Below, piece by piece: positions 23,276 through 33,800 of a stretch of DNA of 64,000 nt. The DNA is from Prorocentrum cordatum (Eukaryota; Sar; Dinophyceae; Prorocentrales; Prorocentraceae). Below the pieces are notes generated by a model. It was not told the origin of the DNA. It made no database searches and saw only the letters and a program-made list of their open reading frames with translations. Numbering within the stretch: the first letter of the stretch is position 1; each line of letters starts with the position of its first letter. The position numbers were made by a program, and so were the translations under genes. Where the stretch lies: contig CAUYUJ010016471.1 of NCBI GenBank assembly GCA_963575745.1, forward strand, positions 826,335-890,334, in the 5' to 3' direction.

Positions 23276-23305
23276 CGGGGACTGGAGCTTCCCCGCCTGC
23301 GTTTG

Positions 23306-24250
23306 TCATGATGAGGTGGCGGTGGCAGCGGACCCTTTGCCCTTGGCCTTGGACACCTGGGCCTTAGCCGCGAACTTCGCCTCTGAGATCTTCTGGGCCT
23401 CGTCCTTCATCCTCTGGGCACGCTCCTCCAGCGTGTCATCCTCAGGTACAGGTTGCTGGACTGCGTCGCGAACGGGATCGGCGGCGGCAGCTGCTGGCGA
23501 GGTGAACGAAGATGGGTCGCTTGCACTGGTCGCCTGGGAGCCGTCTGCCGCCTCGCCAGACGCAGCCTTCCTCTTGTTTGCCATCCGCTCCGTGAGGGAC
23601 TGTCTGAGCTTCTGAGCCTGCTGCAGCCACCCTGCAATCACTTGGCCTCGACTGTCGAGGTCGGTGCGAGTGGCGACCAGGTCCTGGTGGAGCCGCTGTA
23701 ATTCCTGCTTCTCCTGGTCTGTGCATTCCATAGAGTCCAGCTGGCTGAAGAAGTCCTCGTCCCACTCCAGGCGAAACATGGGGCCCTTGCCATCACCTGC
23801 AGCGGCGGTTGCCGCGGGCGTGGCCGCGGGGGTGACGCCCTCCGCATGGGCCAGCACTTTGGTGGCCGTCACATTCGCTTCCTTGGCCTCGGCGAGCTTG
23901 AGCGCGGCGGCGCGCTCCTCGAGCTCCGCGGCTTCCAAGTTCGACCTTAGGCGCATCACGGAAGCGACTGCCTGATCATGTAGGCGTTCTGCGTATCGCA
24001 CGGCTCCATCCGCGCGGCGCAGGGCGTCCACGGGACTCGAGTCCTGGACCGCCTCCTCGCTCGCGGCGGAGAGCTTGGTGAGCTGCGCCTGCAAGGCTGC
24101 CTGCAGGTTGCTGTCCTGCGTAGCGTTGATGGCCTGCTGCAATAGGCCCTGCACGGCGCTGTCCGTGCGCTTGCCGCCGCCGCCGCCGCTGGCGTTGCCT
24201 CGCCTGCCTCCCTTGGGGCCTGGCGATGGGCTTGCGGCTGCGAGGCTTCA
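23306..24250 (-). CDS. non-LTR element ORF1-like coiled-coil protein
   Basis: The frame is open from an upstream TGA near 24250 to 23306. It reads a Gly/Ser/Lys-rich start, then 'AVQGLLQQAINATQ', then about 250 residues of heptad-like Ala/Leu/Glu/Lys sequence with long helices (DALRRADGAVRYAERLHDQ; ELQRLHQDLVATRTDLDSRG), and a Lys-rich tail (KAKGKGSA). No catalytic motif is seen. Position 30 bases before an endonuclease ORF on the same strand suggests the ORF1 of a non-LTR retrotransposon, which would bind element RNA. The first standard Met lies well inside, so the true start is unclear. The GGA array at 24391-24575 abuts its 5' side. Confidence 0.6.
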
Positions 24251-24390
24251 GGATGCCCTGCTGGGGGGCGGCGGCCTCGTGCTGGTGCTCCAGCGCGTCG
24301 TGGAAGACCTCCTCGTGTCCTGTCTGCTCACTGCGCGCGGCCCAAATGAGCTCGGTGCCAAAATGGTTCGGGCCCAAACGGTTGCTTGAG

Positions 24391-24575
24391 AGGAGGGAGG
24401 AGGAGGAGGAGGAGGAGGAGGAGGAGGAGGAGGAGGAGGAGGAGGAGGAGGAGGGGGCAGGGAAGGAGGGTGGGGGGAGGATGGGGGGGGGAGGAGGAGG
24501 AAGAGGAAAAGGAGGAGGAGGAGGAGGAGGAAAAGGAGTAGGAGGATGAGGAGGAGGAGGAGGAGGAGGAGGACG
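24391..24575. repeat. (GGA)n array
   Basis: A near-perfect GGA run interrupted by GGGGGGAGG and AAAAGGAGG patches. It lies upstream of the minus-strand coiled-coil ORF. Confidence 0.95.
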
Positions 24576-25113
24576 TCGACGCATGCTGGGTGTGGGGATC
24601 GCTTCATATAGGGGACAGCGCCAGGTTGTCGTGCGTCTTCGTCGGCTCTCAGCGGCTCTCCAGCCTGGGGATTCTCTCCGGCAGCTGCGCCTCGTCGAGA
24701 TCTTTCCAGGCCAGGGGTGCCCGAAACGTTCCGAACGGCCGCCGAAACGCCGAGCTACGGCCCGAAAACCAAGCGGACATGGTGAGGGGGACGCATCGAC
24801 CCCCAATCGCTCCCAAACGGACATGGTGGTGGGGGTGGCCCGGAAACCAAGCGGACATGGTGGGGGGATAGCCTCGGAGGGGGACGCACCGACCCCCAGT
24901 CGCCCGTTCATCGCCGATGTGGGCCTGATAGCCCTCCGCGCCCAGGAGCAGGCGGGCTCAGTATCGGGGACCCATCGCCGACCTATCGACGATGTATCGC
25001 CGATTCCAGCTCGATGCTTTTCCCCCTGAGCCTGTCCCCCCTATCCCAGACCCCCGATGTCATAATTTGTTCGTGGCCTGAGCCCCCAGAGGTCTCGACC
25101 CATTCCACGGGGT
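24576..25113. other. 5' flank of the LTR element with short direct repeats
   Basis: CGAAAACCAAGCGGACATGG near 24769 recurs with small changes at 24840, and CCCAAACGGACATGG at 24811 shares the core. GACGCATCGACCCCCA and GACGCACCGACCCCCA recur at about 24789 and 24882. No gene is seen. Confidence 0.6.
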
Positions 25114-25118
25114 AGTTC

Positions 25119-25380
25119 ATTCTAAAGTGAGTTGAGGGACGTAAGGAGCGGAAGCGAGCGTGCGCCCGCGGCCGTCTTGGTTCAAGCGGCCGGCCGCCTA
25201 AATTTGATTGTGCCTCATCGCGAGGCACATTTCCGCTATCGATATTAAAAAGGCACCTTCTTTACTTGGCATGGTTTCCCCTCTTGCATTGGGACGATCG
25301 CTACTACGATACAACCGACCTGGAGCTTGGTTTCGCCTGAGGCGAAGCTGGTGGCGGGGCCTCCAAGCCCCTTGCAAACT
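25119..25380 (+). repeat. 5' LTR (262 bp)
   Basis: This direct repeat aligns end to end with 40671-40932. It starts ATTCTAAAGTGAG and ends CTTGCAAACT. It contains two internal inverted repeats: GCCTC-ATCGC-GAGGC near 25212-25226 and TTCGCC-TGA-GGCGAA near 25332-25346. The ends are not the usual TG...CA. Confidence 0.92.
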
Positions 25381-25392
25381 TGGTAGCGGAGC
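25381..25392 (+). other. primer binding site, initiator-Met tRNA type
   Basis: TGGTAGCGGAGC begins directly after the LTR end. TGGT followed by AGCG is the start of primer sites complementary to the CCA end of initiator methionine tRNA, as in yeast Ty elements. The exact host tRNA was not checked. Confidence 0.8.
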
Positions 25393-25398
25393 TGGCCT

Positions 25399-26404
25399 AT
25401 GATGGTCAGCTCTAGCTCTACTCCTCACCATCCACGGCATTATCTGGTGGACTACAGTTATAGTGGAACATCAGGGTGCAGTGGCATTGCGCGGAGGAGT
25501 GTACATAGATACGCAGTGCCGCAAGGAAATTTGCAGCGACACCTCTGTTTCAGGGGAGGCCTCTCACTCCTACTCTACATCCCTGCGTTATTACACTCCT
25601 GAAGTCCACCCACCTACTCGAATTGGAAATTTCTTCGAAGATACCATGCATGGAAACACGCGATACGATATACTGCCGTCTTCGACCCCTCGCAGACTTA
25701 CGACGACAAAACACGAGTCTCCACCGACTACACCTGATTACGACCTACGAGGCCATTGGATTGGGGTTATTATCTTTGGGCTCATTTGGGTTGCTCTTGG
25801 ATGTGCGGTGGGACATATGCGGGGCGGAGACGACACTAGGACGACCGGCCCCCAGTGGGACCCTGCTGGTCAAGTACCATTTCGCGAGTTTGTTCGCGAG
25901 GTGCACGCCTGGATCAACGTGACCACAGGCAACATGACTCCCTCCCAGCAGGCCGCCGCACTCCAGCGCGGTCTTGGAGGGCTCGCACGGACCATAGCCA
26001 CGAGAGTTCCCCCAGCAGTCATCAATTTTGGCGTCAATATAGGTGGCCGCCACACCGATGGCGTCACTTACACTATGTTCTTCTTAAGTGCGAAGTTCGA
26101 GAAGCTAGAACAGGAACGCCAACTCAACTCTGGTACGGCTCTCATTCACTTTCGTGTCCATGCGGGAGAAAGGATCGACCAGTCCTTAGCGCGGTTCGAA
26201 ATAGCCCGCTACGAAGCAGAAACCGCCGGCTTCACCATCCCCAATTTCCAGACATCAACAGTAATATTATTCAGAGCTCTGGGAGTGGGGACGTCGCGAG
26301 CACAGCAGCTCCTGCAGCCTCTCAACCACCATATGCCGAGGGACCAAGCACAATGTGACGCTCTCCTCGAACGAACCCCCGGCAATATCGGCTTTTATTT
26401 TTAA
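25399..26404 (+). pseudogene. Gag-like region of the LTR element
   Basis: An ATG pair at 25399 opens about 60 codons in one frame. The main frame (25463-26404) then carries the recognisable part. Residues about 94-116 (GHWIGVIIFGLIWVALGCAV) form a hydrophobic, membrane-like segment, which is unusual for Gag. Residues about 130-310 (FREFVREVHAWINVTT; QQAAALQRGLGGLARTIATR; FRVHAGERIDQSLARFEIAR) resemble the helical Gag capsid region of dinoflagellate copia elements: an initial W-containing helix, a 'Q.a..L...L.g.Ar' helix and a final 'R.d.S...F...r' helix. The shift between the two opening frames suggests a lost or gained base near 25460-25600. It would form the capsid of cytoplasmic particles. 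Confidence 0.65.
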
Positions 26405-26946
26405 TCACGGTCACCGAACCGAGACCTTCCATACAGAGGCCAACGCAGGGCAACCTGACTGGAGCGATGAGATGCCGCCGTCTGAGACCACTAAATTGTT
26501 GGCCCAGAACGGCGGTGCGGCTTCGGGATTTCAAGACCCTTAGGCCAGATCTAGGGGACCACCCGACGCGGTCTCCCCTGCACAGGCTATGACCCTCATG
26601 GGCTCTGCGGGGCAACCCGCCGAGTCCGACTTCGACTCCAGCGCCGACACCGACGCGTCTTCTGACGATGAAACTACTACGCTGGATTATTCTGATACGC
26701 GTACCTACCTTACTGAAGAGCAGCAAGCTAAGTGGTTATGTTTGGGCTATCAAAAACACTAGCGTCGTTGGCGGAGATTCATGAAGAAACCAGTCAGAAA
26801 GGCAAGGCGCGCGGCACGGCGAGCACTCAAAGGAAAAGGCAAGGGTCGAAGTACAGGCACAGGTAAGCGTCGGCGACTACACGGTAGAGGCGTACTAGCA
26901 TCCCTAGCATCTCTCACTGGGCCTCAGTATGAAGGAATTGTTTTAG
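26405..26946 (+). pseudogene. Gag-to-nucleocapsid linker, frame-broken
   Basis: Short frames encode a Glu/Asp-rich stretch (SADTDASSDDETTTLDYSDT in one frame) and then a Lys/Arg-rich run (KKPVRKARRAARRALKGKGK, from 26781). Two copies of the hairpin 14-mer lie here, at 26445 and 26607. The frames overlap and change, as expected in a decayed polyprotein. Confidence 0.5.
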
Positions 26947-27528
26947 GTGCTGGCAGGAACCGTAGGCATACGTCAGGTAAAGGTAAAGGACGACGGGGGA
27001 ATCCAAAGGATGCCAACGGCCAAAAAAACAATGGAGTGCGACACATGCCACGGCGCACCACATTTCCGACGCGAATGCCCCCAAGGCGATGGAAGAGGCA
27101 GGGGTCCGTCAATACATGTGGCCCAAACGGACTCCGACATACAGCGCGTCGCCTGGGAGTCACTTTTGGCCGACCCTGCTGACGGCTCCGCCACAGTTAT
27201 TCATTTCGCGGCTGCCAGGTATTTGTGCGCCAGCATGAACCTCGAGAATTACGCCGACGAGCTGTTAGTAGAGGTGTTCACTGGCCACATCGACATCGAC
27301 TTGGCAGAGTGGCTGGGCATGCCCGTCGCGGGGCAACCTGCAGATATTGTGTTTGTCGAAAACTTCCACCTGCCCGTGGAAGATGACTTCGGCATGGCGG
27401 GGGCACCCGCGGACTCTGAGTCTACCATTCTTGCAACAGGTGAAGAAGTTCATGCCATGCTCTATCCTCGGGCGATTGGAAATCCGACAAACATGGAATC
27501 GATCATCAAACCCGCGAGACGCTGGTGA
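26947..27528 (+). pseudogene. nucleocapsid zinc knuckle region
   Basis: Residues 31-44 of this frame read CDTCHGAPHFRREC, a CX2CX4HX4C knuckle, the standard retroviral-type RNA-binding finger of Gag. It is followed by Gly/Arg-rich sequence and then an acidic region (LVEVFTGHIDIDLAEWLGMP). It would bind the element RNA in the particle. Hairpin 14-mers are at 27328 and 27397. The flanking frames shift, so the domain is intact but the polyprotein is not. Confidence 0.75.
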
Positions 27529-27859
27529 CCTATCTGAACGCATTCAATCTGAGCTTGGACACAAAGGAGAATGTCAGTACACCTCTGTTGCGTCAGATCG
27601 GTCTGCGAGCAGCCCGGAGCAATCGCCACGTCGTGCACCCTTCATAAAGAAAAGGACATACCACTACGATCCAAGTCTTTCGCCAATGGACGATGAAGAC
27701 GAACGCGGTGACCGCGTGGCCCGCCGCGGTCGAGCTCCCAGCTTCTCGCCAGCTCGGGCGCGAGCCCGCTCCAGTTGCGTTCGCTCGAGCGGCGTTCAGC
27801 GCCCTCACCCTCCTGGGGCGGGAACGCCAAGCGGCCCACCAGGGAAGACGCCAAGAGCG

Positions 27860-27892
<33 letters not shown>

Positions 27893-28426
27893 GGAGGGCA
27901 CTCACGCGGGGAAATCCGCTTCAAGACGATCAGCAGCACGAAGGGGGACATTCAGACGGCCAACTGCAGCGCTACAAGGGCTGGAACAAGCCTGGATTGG
28001 CTCGTCAGCAAATACCTATTGAAACGACGCAATACTGGCTGGGCAGAAATTGGACTGAACATCAAATCCGACATTGGCATTCTCTTCGCCAAGTTGAACA
28101 GAACGAAGATGGCGCTATCATTCGATCAACGAAGGGACATACTAAAACGTCAGAAAAGGCAATCCTGCGCGATCACAAAAGGGCCATCATCGAGGATCGA
28201 AACACGCATCGAGGCGCATGCTGCACATGCCCCAGCTATGTCGTCCACAGGCTCGGCGTTCCCAAGAGACGCCCACTTTAAGAAGACACCGTGGGTTTGG
28301 TCACGTGGAGATGGTCGGGGCAAATGTACGGACCCCAACATAACGTCATGCCATCAGCGGATGGCTGAACAGAGTTACCTTCCTGCCACAGCGACAGATT
28401 GAACAAACGAATGCTATCTGAATATC
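27529..28426 (+). pseudogene. low-similarity linker with C31 homopolymer
   Basis: Overlapping frames with Pro-rich translations surround an uninterrupted C run at 27860-27890. After it the reading frames differ from those before, so the homopolymer may itself have broken the frame. No domain is recognised. Confidence 0.5.
27860..27890. repeat. poly(C) run of 31
   Basis: A pure C homopolymer inside the element. It could be a replication or reverse-transcription slippage product, or an assembly artefact. Confidence 0.9.
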
Positions 28427-29608
28427 TTGGCACCTGTTCATCCTCTGGCGCAGTTCAATCGCGCGCGGCATGCAGGGGAACCTGCCGATTATAAGTCAGA
28501 AGAAGATAGCCTGCCAGATGTCTATGATGTTGAAGATGAAGATGCTGAAATGGCGGAAGAGGTTGATGCTGCGGATGCCGCCCCTGGCGACGGTGAAGCA
28601 AGTGACTCTGGTATTACAGACGCTACATGTGATTCTGATACTCCGATCGACCCCAAACGCGTTGTCACGAGAGACATGGATCTCCCCCCTGGCAGGCGCG
28701 TTGCTTACCGTGCCGAAGGTGCGGGCTGGATCGCTACTTACATAGCTGAACGACGTAGCGCAGACAGGTATTTACTTGGGGGAAAAAGAGGTTCACACAA
28801 AGTTCCTATCAAGAACATGGCCCTCAGAAGCCCAGGCTTTGAAGATTTGAATCCTGGCCGGGGCCCCATGAAACGTTGTCGCCGGTTTGCCCCTGGAGCA
28901 CTGGCGGGAGCTACGGCAAAGGCAGCGCCCAAACAGAAGCCAGAAACGATCGAACTTCCCTCGTCTTCTGATTCAGAGTCTAGCTCAATAAGCCCATCTT
29001 TTGGCCCTGATCATCCCAAGCCTAAGAAGAAGAAGAAGAAGAAGAAGAAGCGTAAGAGCCCAGGTGATGACCCTAATCCTGGGGATATCCAGAGATATGC
29101 AGGGCAAACTGCTGAGCAACATGCTGATCGACAACGATCCAGAGGTCCAGCAGCGGCTGTTGCAGCAGCCAGATTCCAGGGCACCAGTACGCCTACCCCA
29201 CAGGATCCTGTTCCACGTCGCGGCCCCTCATCTGGTCGGACACACAGGTCAGGATGGATGCCTAGTTTGGAGGCAGGAACAAGGGATGCATCTTCCACAA
29301 GGCGCGCTGAGAAACTCCCGGCTACTACACAAAAGATACCGGGAGCAGTGCCCAGGGACAGAGATATCGAGATCTACAACATCAAGGAGAAGAAACACCA
29401 GGACTTCGACATCAGTACCCCGCGAGGAACTCCAAGGACGCCCAGAGGTTCCGCTGGTGCATCTTCATCAGCTGCGGGTGCAGCAACGTTTGCAGCGCCA
29501 GCGTCAAAGGCGGCCCCGCGTTCTGCGGGGCAACCTGCTCAGAGTTCTGCGGGGCAACCTGCCCTCGCGCTGGAAGCACCACCGGAATGCAAGGACTACT
29601 GAGACAGG
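28427..29608 (+). CDS. acidic/basic linker protein with possible Tudor-like segment
   Basis: This is an uninterrupted frame of about 390 codons. Residues about 25-75 are Asp/Glu-rich. Residues about 85-140 (GRRVAYRAEGAGWIATYIAE, then RRSADRYLLGGKRGSHKVP) look like a small beta-barrel of Tudor or Agenet style, which would suggest binding to chromatin or methylated protein. This is by eye and weak. Residues about 200-212 are a run of Lys (PKKKKKKKKKRK) that would act as a nuclear localisation signal. The C-terminal part is Ser/Pro/Ala-rich and ends with two tandem SAGQPA hairpin motifs. Nuclear entry of the integration complex is a plausible role. Confidence 0.5.
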
Positions 29609-29879
29609 TTGCGTTCAGGCAACCGCATGAATATCAATTCAGCTTACGATCCGCGAAGTGATGATGGACATGATCGCTACATGGTTACGCAATACAACAT
29701 CATGGACACAGCTGTCCATGCTGAGGAAGGCGCACGCACGCGCCAGTCAGCGCGCAACATTATGCGGAAACGCCCTGCCCTCACGTTGGATTCAGAAAAG
29801 GTATATTTGAAGAACGCCCTCGTCACGGAAAGGCTTCACCGGCCGAGGCTCGACCATAGAGAAAACGTGAGGTATCTGA

Positions 29880-30644
29880 GTGGTTGACGACAGCCCTCCG
29901 TCACAAACCATTAGTGAATTTACGTCCTATGACGAGTACGATGGTTGGGCCGATTTGTTCCAGCTACTCAACATATGGCCCGCAGAAGGATACGAAGACT
30001 ACCACCAGGAGCATCTCGACACGGTACGTCGCGTGCTTAAAAATCGTCACTGGGCGTATCAGGCCTATGCTGTCTTGGAGCTCATCGGCGTGATAGATGA
30101 GTCCGGAATGAAAAAGAACAGGCTGCAGATAAAGAAGATGAGGTACGCTGATGTGACTGACGACACCTACTTCATCCGCCCGTCCAACGGACATAGCAGC
30201 CCTGGCATCAGGTGCCCAGAATCCGCATACATGAGGATCACGGACTTATCAGCACCTGGGGCACCTCGGTATTTCATTCATGGTACTCAATGGGAGCATA
30301 TACAGAATATTGTTAACATTGGTTTATCGTGTCGCGCCGACGACACCATTAAGAAGAGGGGCGGGCAATTTGTGCATGGATGCCCATACCCTCCTGGTGA
30401 CAGTAGAGTCCAATCTGGTTTACGCATGGATTCTGAGGTCCTGATCATGGTCAGTCTGAAGAACTTGATTCGGGACAATATCCCAGCGTCGCGGCTGGCG
30501 AACGACATCGTCATGACAGCAGGCCGTCATGGCAGGACCCCTCGTACTCACATCGTCCAGTTGATCGGGGTCCTGCCAGGGTACAATCGTCAGTACAATC
30601 GCGTGGGGGCAAATATGGATAAATCCCTTATATTTGAAGGGTGA
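29880..30644 (+). CDS. Tpt1/KptA-like RNA 2'-phosphotransferase domain
   Basis: The frame is uninterrupted for 254 codons. It matches the KptA/Tpt1 pattern in order: VLKNRHW with Arg-His at residues 56-57 (LRH position), YFIRPSNGHS with Arg at 100 (the IRAxQGHS motif), YFIHGTQWEHIQNIVNIGL at 131-149 (the HGT...I...GL motif), GQFVHG near 163-168 (RxHVHL position), SGLRMDSEVLIMVSL with Arg at 182, and LANDIVMTAG near 211 (SeNgVxLT.G position). Family members transfer a splice-junction 2'-phosphate from RNA to NAD, using Arg-His-Arg-Arg residues, all of which seem present. The Arg to Arg-182 interval is longer than usual. No start Met is present, so this is a segment of the polyprotein. Role in the element is unknown; RNA end repair or NAD-dependent RNA modification is inference. 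Confidence 0.68.
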   Translation: MVDDSPPSQTISEFTSYDEYDGWADLFQLLNIWPAEGYEDYHQEHLDTVRRVLKNRHWAYQAYAVLELIGVIDESGMKKNRLQIKKMRYADVTDDTYFIRPSNGHSSPGIRCPESAYMRITDLSAPGAPRYFIHGTQWEHIQNIVNIGLSCRADDTIKKRGGQFVHGCPYPPGDSRVQSGLRMDSEVLIMVSLKNLIRDNIPASRLANDIVMTAGRHGRTPRTHIVQLIGVLPGYNRQYNRVGANMDKSLIFEG

Positions 30645-31520
30645 CAACCAGAAGTACACGAGCACTAGAATTGAAGAGATGTACGAAGTTCGCAATGACG
30701 CATCATCGTTAAAGAATTGGTTTGTTCCAGATACCCCCTACAACTTGAAGTGTCCCAAACCGCCCCCTATGGCATTTTCAGAGGTGTTCATGATGAACGC
30801 ATGCCATGCAGGGACACCTGCAGGGGGATCTGACGGATCATGGATGCAGGCTGAGAGCGCTGATGTGACGGGTATTACGCCAGGTGGTACGACGCCTACT
30901 GATACGTTATACGCTGATGATCCGTGGCGTGCCCAGGTTCAACAGCTGCCAGTGCCTGCAGGGCAACCTGCTTCATTTGCCCCTATGAGCCGAGCTACTA
31001 CACAATTTGGCACTCCACAGAGTCCTGGGAGCACCAACAGCCTGCAGGAAAGGCTCCAAAGTATTCGTACGGATCCGCAGCTCCACCAGGCTCTCCAGGC
31101 AACATCGCCGTTCGCATCACCACGTCCAATTGCGGGGCAACCTGCTTTCCCAGACCGACATGCCACACAGAGAAGTTGAGTTGGCCAGAAGGAATGGATG
31201 CACCGTCAGATGCGGGAGGCCGCCCAGAGCACGCGGAGGGACGGCATGGACTTCCTTCGTGCTAACTGGACGCCGCCGTGGGAGTATGTACCGGATCAAA
31301 ATCTTTCTCCGGACAACCCCAATCGGTTTGGTTACGCACCAGCATTCTTTAGCCACCCGACTTACGATCCAGCAGCTGCTGATCGTCCAACGGCACAGCC
31401 AACGGATCATTCCTTTTTTCTTGATTATCATGCACAAGTGAGTGGAACTGCTCGGGTGGGAGCACTGCCTGAAAACCAGATGTTCGGGCGACGGCCGACG
31501 ATTTCTATTTGTCTCAGCTG
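30634..31520 (+). pseudogene. linker between Tpt1-like and RING segments
   Basis: Two frames (30634-31179 and 31198-31521) encode Pro/Ser/Thr/Gln-rich sequence without a recognised domain. AGTPAG, PAGQPA and IAGQPA hairpin motifs occur at 30808, 30958 and 31132. The second frame (PTPWEYVPDQNL-like start, then YAPAFFSHPTYDP) is Pro/Tyr-rich. Confidence 0.5.
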
Positions 31521-32162
31521 ACACGTGGTTCAGGATATGCATCAGGTGTGCCGGGACAGATACCTCACTATGTGTATCTGGCACCCCCCATGGATCGGGA
31601 TGCACAGCAGCAGGCCCCAGGCCGAGTGCTGCCATCGACCATGGGAGAGATGCGCCCTGTGATCCTGGCCATACACGAGGCGCAGCAAGCCAACTTGGCC
31701 ATGCAGGCCGCACGGCAGCGCCGGCAGCAAGACCGTCAGGCCAACAGAATGCTGAACCGCGCAGGGCAACCTGCTAACCACAATGCAGCAGGGACACCTG
31801 CGAGCAGTCCAGCTATGGATGCATCGATGCAGCTGCCAACTTTCTCGCCTATTCGATTCGAAGCTGGTGAATCCACCCTGGGGCGTCAGATGCGTATCAG
31901 GCCAGCGGCAACACCGCCTATCATTAGTGACGGCGATTTCAGTAAGTGCGCCATATGCCTGGACCTGTTCATGAATCACGACAAGATCTGGCGTGTCCAG
32001 TGCGGTCACATATTCCACGCACAATGTTGGGATCGTGTGGTACACGCCCACGTGGATCGTCAGGTGGCTGGTAACATGGAAGGTTCCGCGTGTGAGGCCC
32101 CTTGTGCCATATGCGGGGGCGTTGGCCTCATTACTGCTGAGTTCCAATGCGCCCTTGCTTGA
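31509..32162 (+). CDS. RING-H2 finger segment
   Basis: A linker with two hairpin motifs (31761 and 31788) is followed at residues about 147-210 by CAIC, CGH, IFHAQC and a final CAIC, fitting C-X2-C-X14-C-X1-H-X2-H-X2-C-X25-C-X2-C. This is the C3H2C3 (RING-H2) ligand pattern of E3 ubiquitin ligases. A Trp occurs one residue after the sixth ligand rather than between ligands seven and eight. All eight zinc ligands are present. In the element it could target host or element proteins for ubiquitylation, but this is inference. The frame ends in a stop at 32162 and the next segment is in another frame. Confidence 0.72.
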   Translation: MSQLTRGSGYASGVPGQIPHYVYLAPPMDRDAQQQAPGRVLPSTMGEMRPVILAIHEAQQANLAMQAARQRRQQDRQANRMLNRAGQPANHNAAGTPASSPAMDASMQLPTFSPIRFEAGESTLGRQMRIRPAATPPIISDGDFSKCAICLDLFMNHDKIWRVQCGHIFHAQCWDRVVHAHVDRQVAGNMEGSACEAPCAICGGVGLITAEFQCALA

Positions 32163-32252
32163 GAAGAAGAAACACATGGCCGTCATGAAGATACACTTCA
32201 GAGGGCGAACGAGCTCAGGGACCTCCGTGAAGAGCTCAACCGCGTTACAGCC

Positions 32253-32798
32253 ATGATGACCAGCACTGCGGAGATACCGACGACGACTCCCGCGGGGATA
32301 CCTGCATCATCGGCCAACGCGGGCTTAGTTACGGAAGCAGCTACACTTGCAGGGACACCTGCCACTGACTTACCTATTCCACTGGTAGCACAGACCGACA
32401 GCAATGCAGGGACACCTGCCCGATCGGCTCCACCTTCGGCACCAGTGAATGATACATGGTTGAGGCGCATGGAGAGGGCTACTGATAGGAGCGCCCAACG
32501 GCTTCAATCTTCACACGCGCACATGCCATATGGGCGAGACCTCCGTTCACGCAGTCAGCGTAGAACTGAAGGCCCGTTAAGCATGCGCAGTGGTACCAGT
32601 GGGATCTCTGAACGCGATATGTTTCATACGGTACTTATGGTGAATACAGACGGCCAGATGGGCATACGCGCAGCGGAAGATACGTCCATGAGTTTGCCCA
32701 TTGTCTCTACTTCACACCCATGCACGCATGACGAATACCCTACCGCTTGGATCTTTGAGAGAACCCGATTGCAGAGGAAGAAGCGCGTGGGTACATGA
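32253..32798 (+). pseudogene. linker with AGxPA hairpin cluster
   Basis: A Thr/Ala/Pro-rich segment has three hairpin 14-mers at 32292, 32349 and 32406, the densest cluster in the element. It is followed by RMERATDRSAQRL-like helical sequence. No domain is recognised. It overlaps the protease frame by 4 bases. Confidence 0.5.
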
Positions 32799-33800
32799 AT
32801 GCATTTACATATCTGTCAAGAAGCGATTGGGCGTTAGAACAAAGGCGCCGTAAAGGCCTACACGGCGCGACAGCATCCGAAGTCCCTGGACTATTTGACG
32901 AGCGCCATGAATTAGCTCTGGCAGCCAACAGCGGGACCATGATCAACGGTATGTTGATTATTTTGTTGGATATTGGCAGTAATATTAATATCATTGGCTT
33001 GAAGACGGCACAGAATTTCGAGCAGATATCACGCCCCCACGGACACGCCATCAAAAGGTTGAATCTGTCAAAAAACGTGTATGTGTCTGGAGTAGGACAC
33101 GGTGCTGCGATCTGCGATAAATCCCTGCACTGCAAAATCGCGCGCAAAGAAAGGGTAGATTCTGCGGGGGAACCTGCTGCGCCGAGACTCGACACAGACT
33201 CAGCAAATGTGGCTGAGGAGCCCCCTTGCTATTCTGGGTATGAGGAGCACGCACAACACGCGGACCATCTTGATCCTCGAGTAGGGGCACGAGAAGATGA
33301 TCATCCCTGGAGTGGAAATGTACAAGGTTCTATTTGGAAAGAGTGCCAGGGCACTTGATTTGACGAAGACGCCCTCCGGGCACCTGGCACTCAAGGCCGA
33401 TGAATACGAGAAGGCTACGGAGGACCAAGGATCGATGTCCTTCACGACCACGGCCAATCCTCAATGTGAGGAAGCTCCGTTGCTTGTCAAGGAGGCTTCC
33501 GACCCAGAGCCAACTGCGGGGACACATGCTGTGCGCGATGCCCATGCATACATGATGTCGCAGGACACGCAGGGCATCAGCTCTTCCATCAACGAGGAGA
33601 CGTTCACTTTCACGTTCCAGTCTTTGGTGAACAACACCTTGAGGACCTGGCATCGCAGAAATGCGTCCTATGGCACTACCCCTACCTCGGCCGACAAAGA
33701 CTTCGCCCTCCACGACCTGCAGGCGAAGATCTATCAGGCCATTCACGAGGAGGGGAAGAAATGGACTCCTCCTGACACACATGCAGGGACACCTGCGGAA
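32795..33800 (+). pseudogene. retropepsin-type aspartic protease region
   Basis: The first frame (32795-33358) has IILLDIGSNINIIG at residues about 55-68. Its Asp-59 sits where retropepsins have the catalytic D[ST]G, but here the triplet reads DIG. The following 'GLKTAQNF' and 'GVGHGAAICDKSLHCKIARK' match the later strands of copia proteases. The frame then shifts to 33297-34154, whose IIPGVEMYKVLFGKSARALD and PSGHLALKADEYE match the segment that normally follows. The enzyme would cut the Gag-Pol polyprotein in the particle. The frameshift near 33300-33360 means this copy is dead. Confidence 0.7.

Noticed and set aside
24345-24385. Dinoflagellate spliced-leader relic on the minus strand (CCATTTTGGC core)
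   Set aside because: Only a 10-base core plus CCG agrees with the spliced leader as I remember it; flanking bases disagree, so a chance match is likely.
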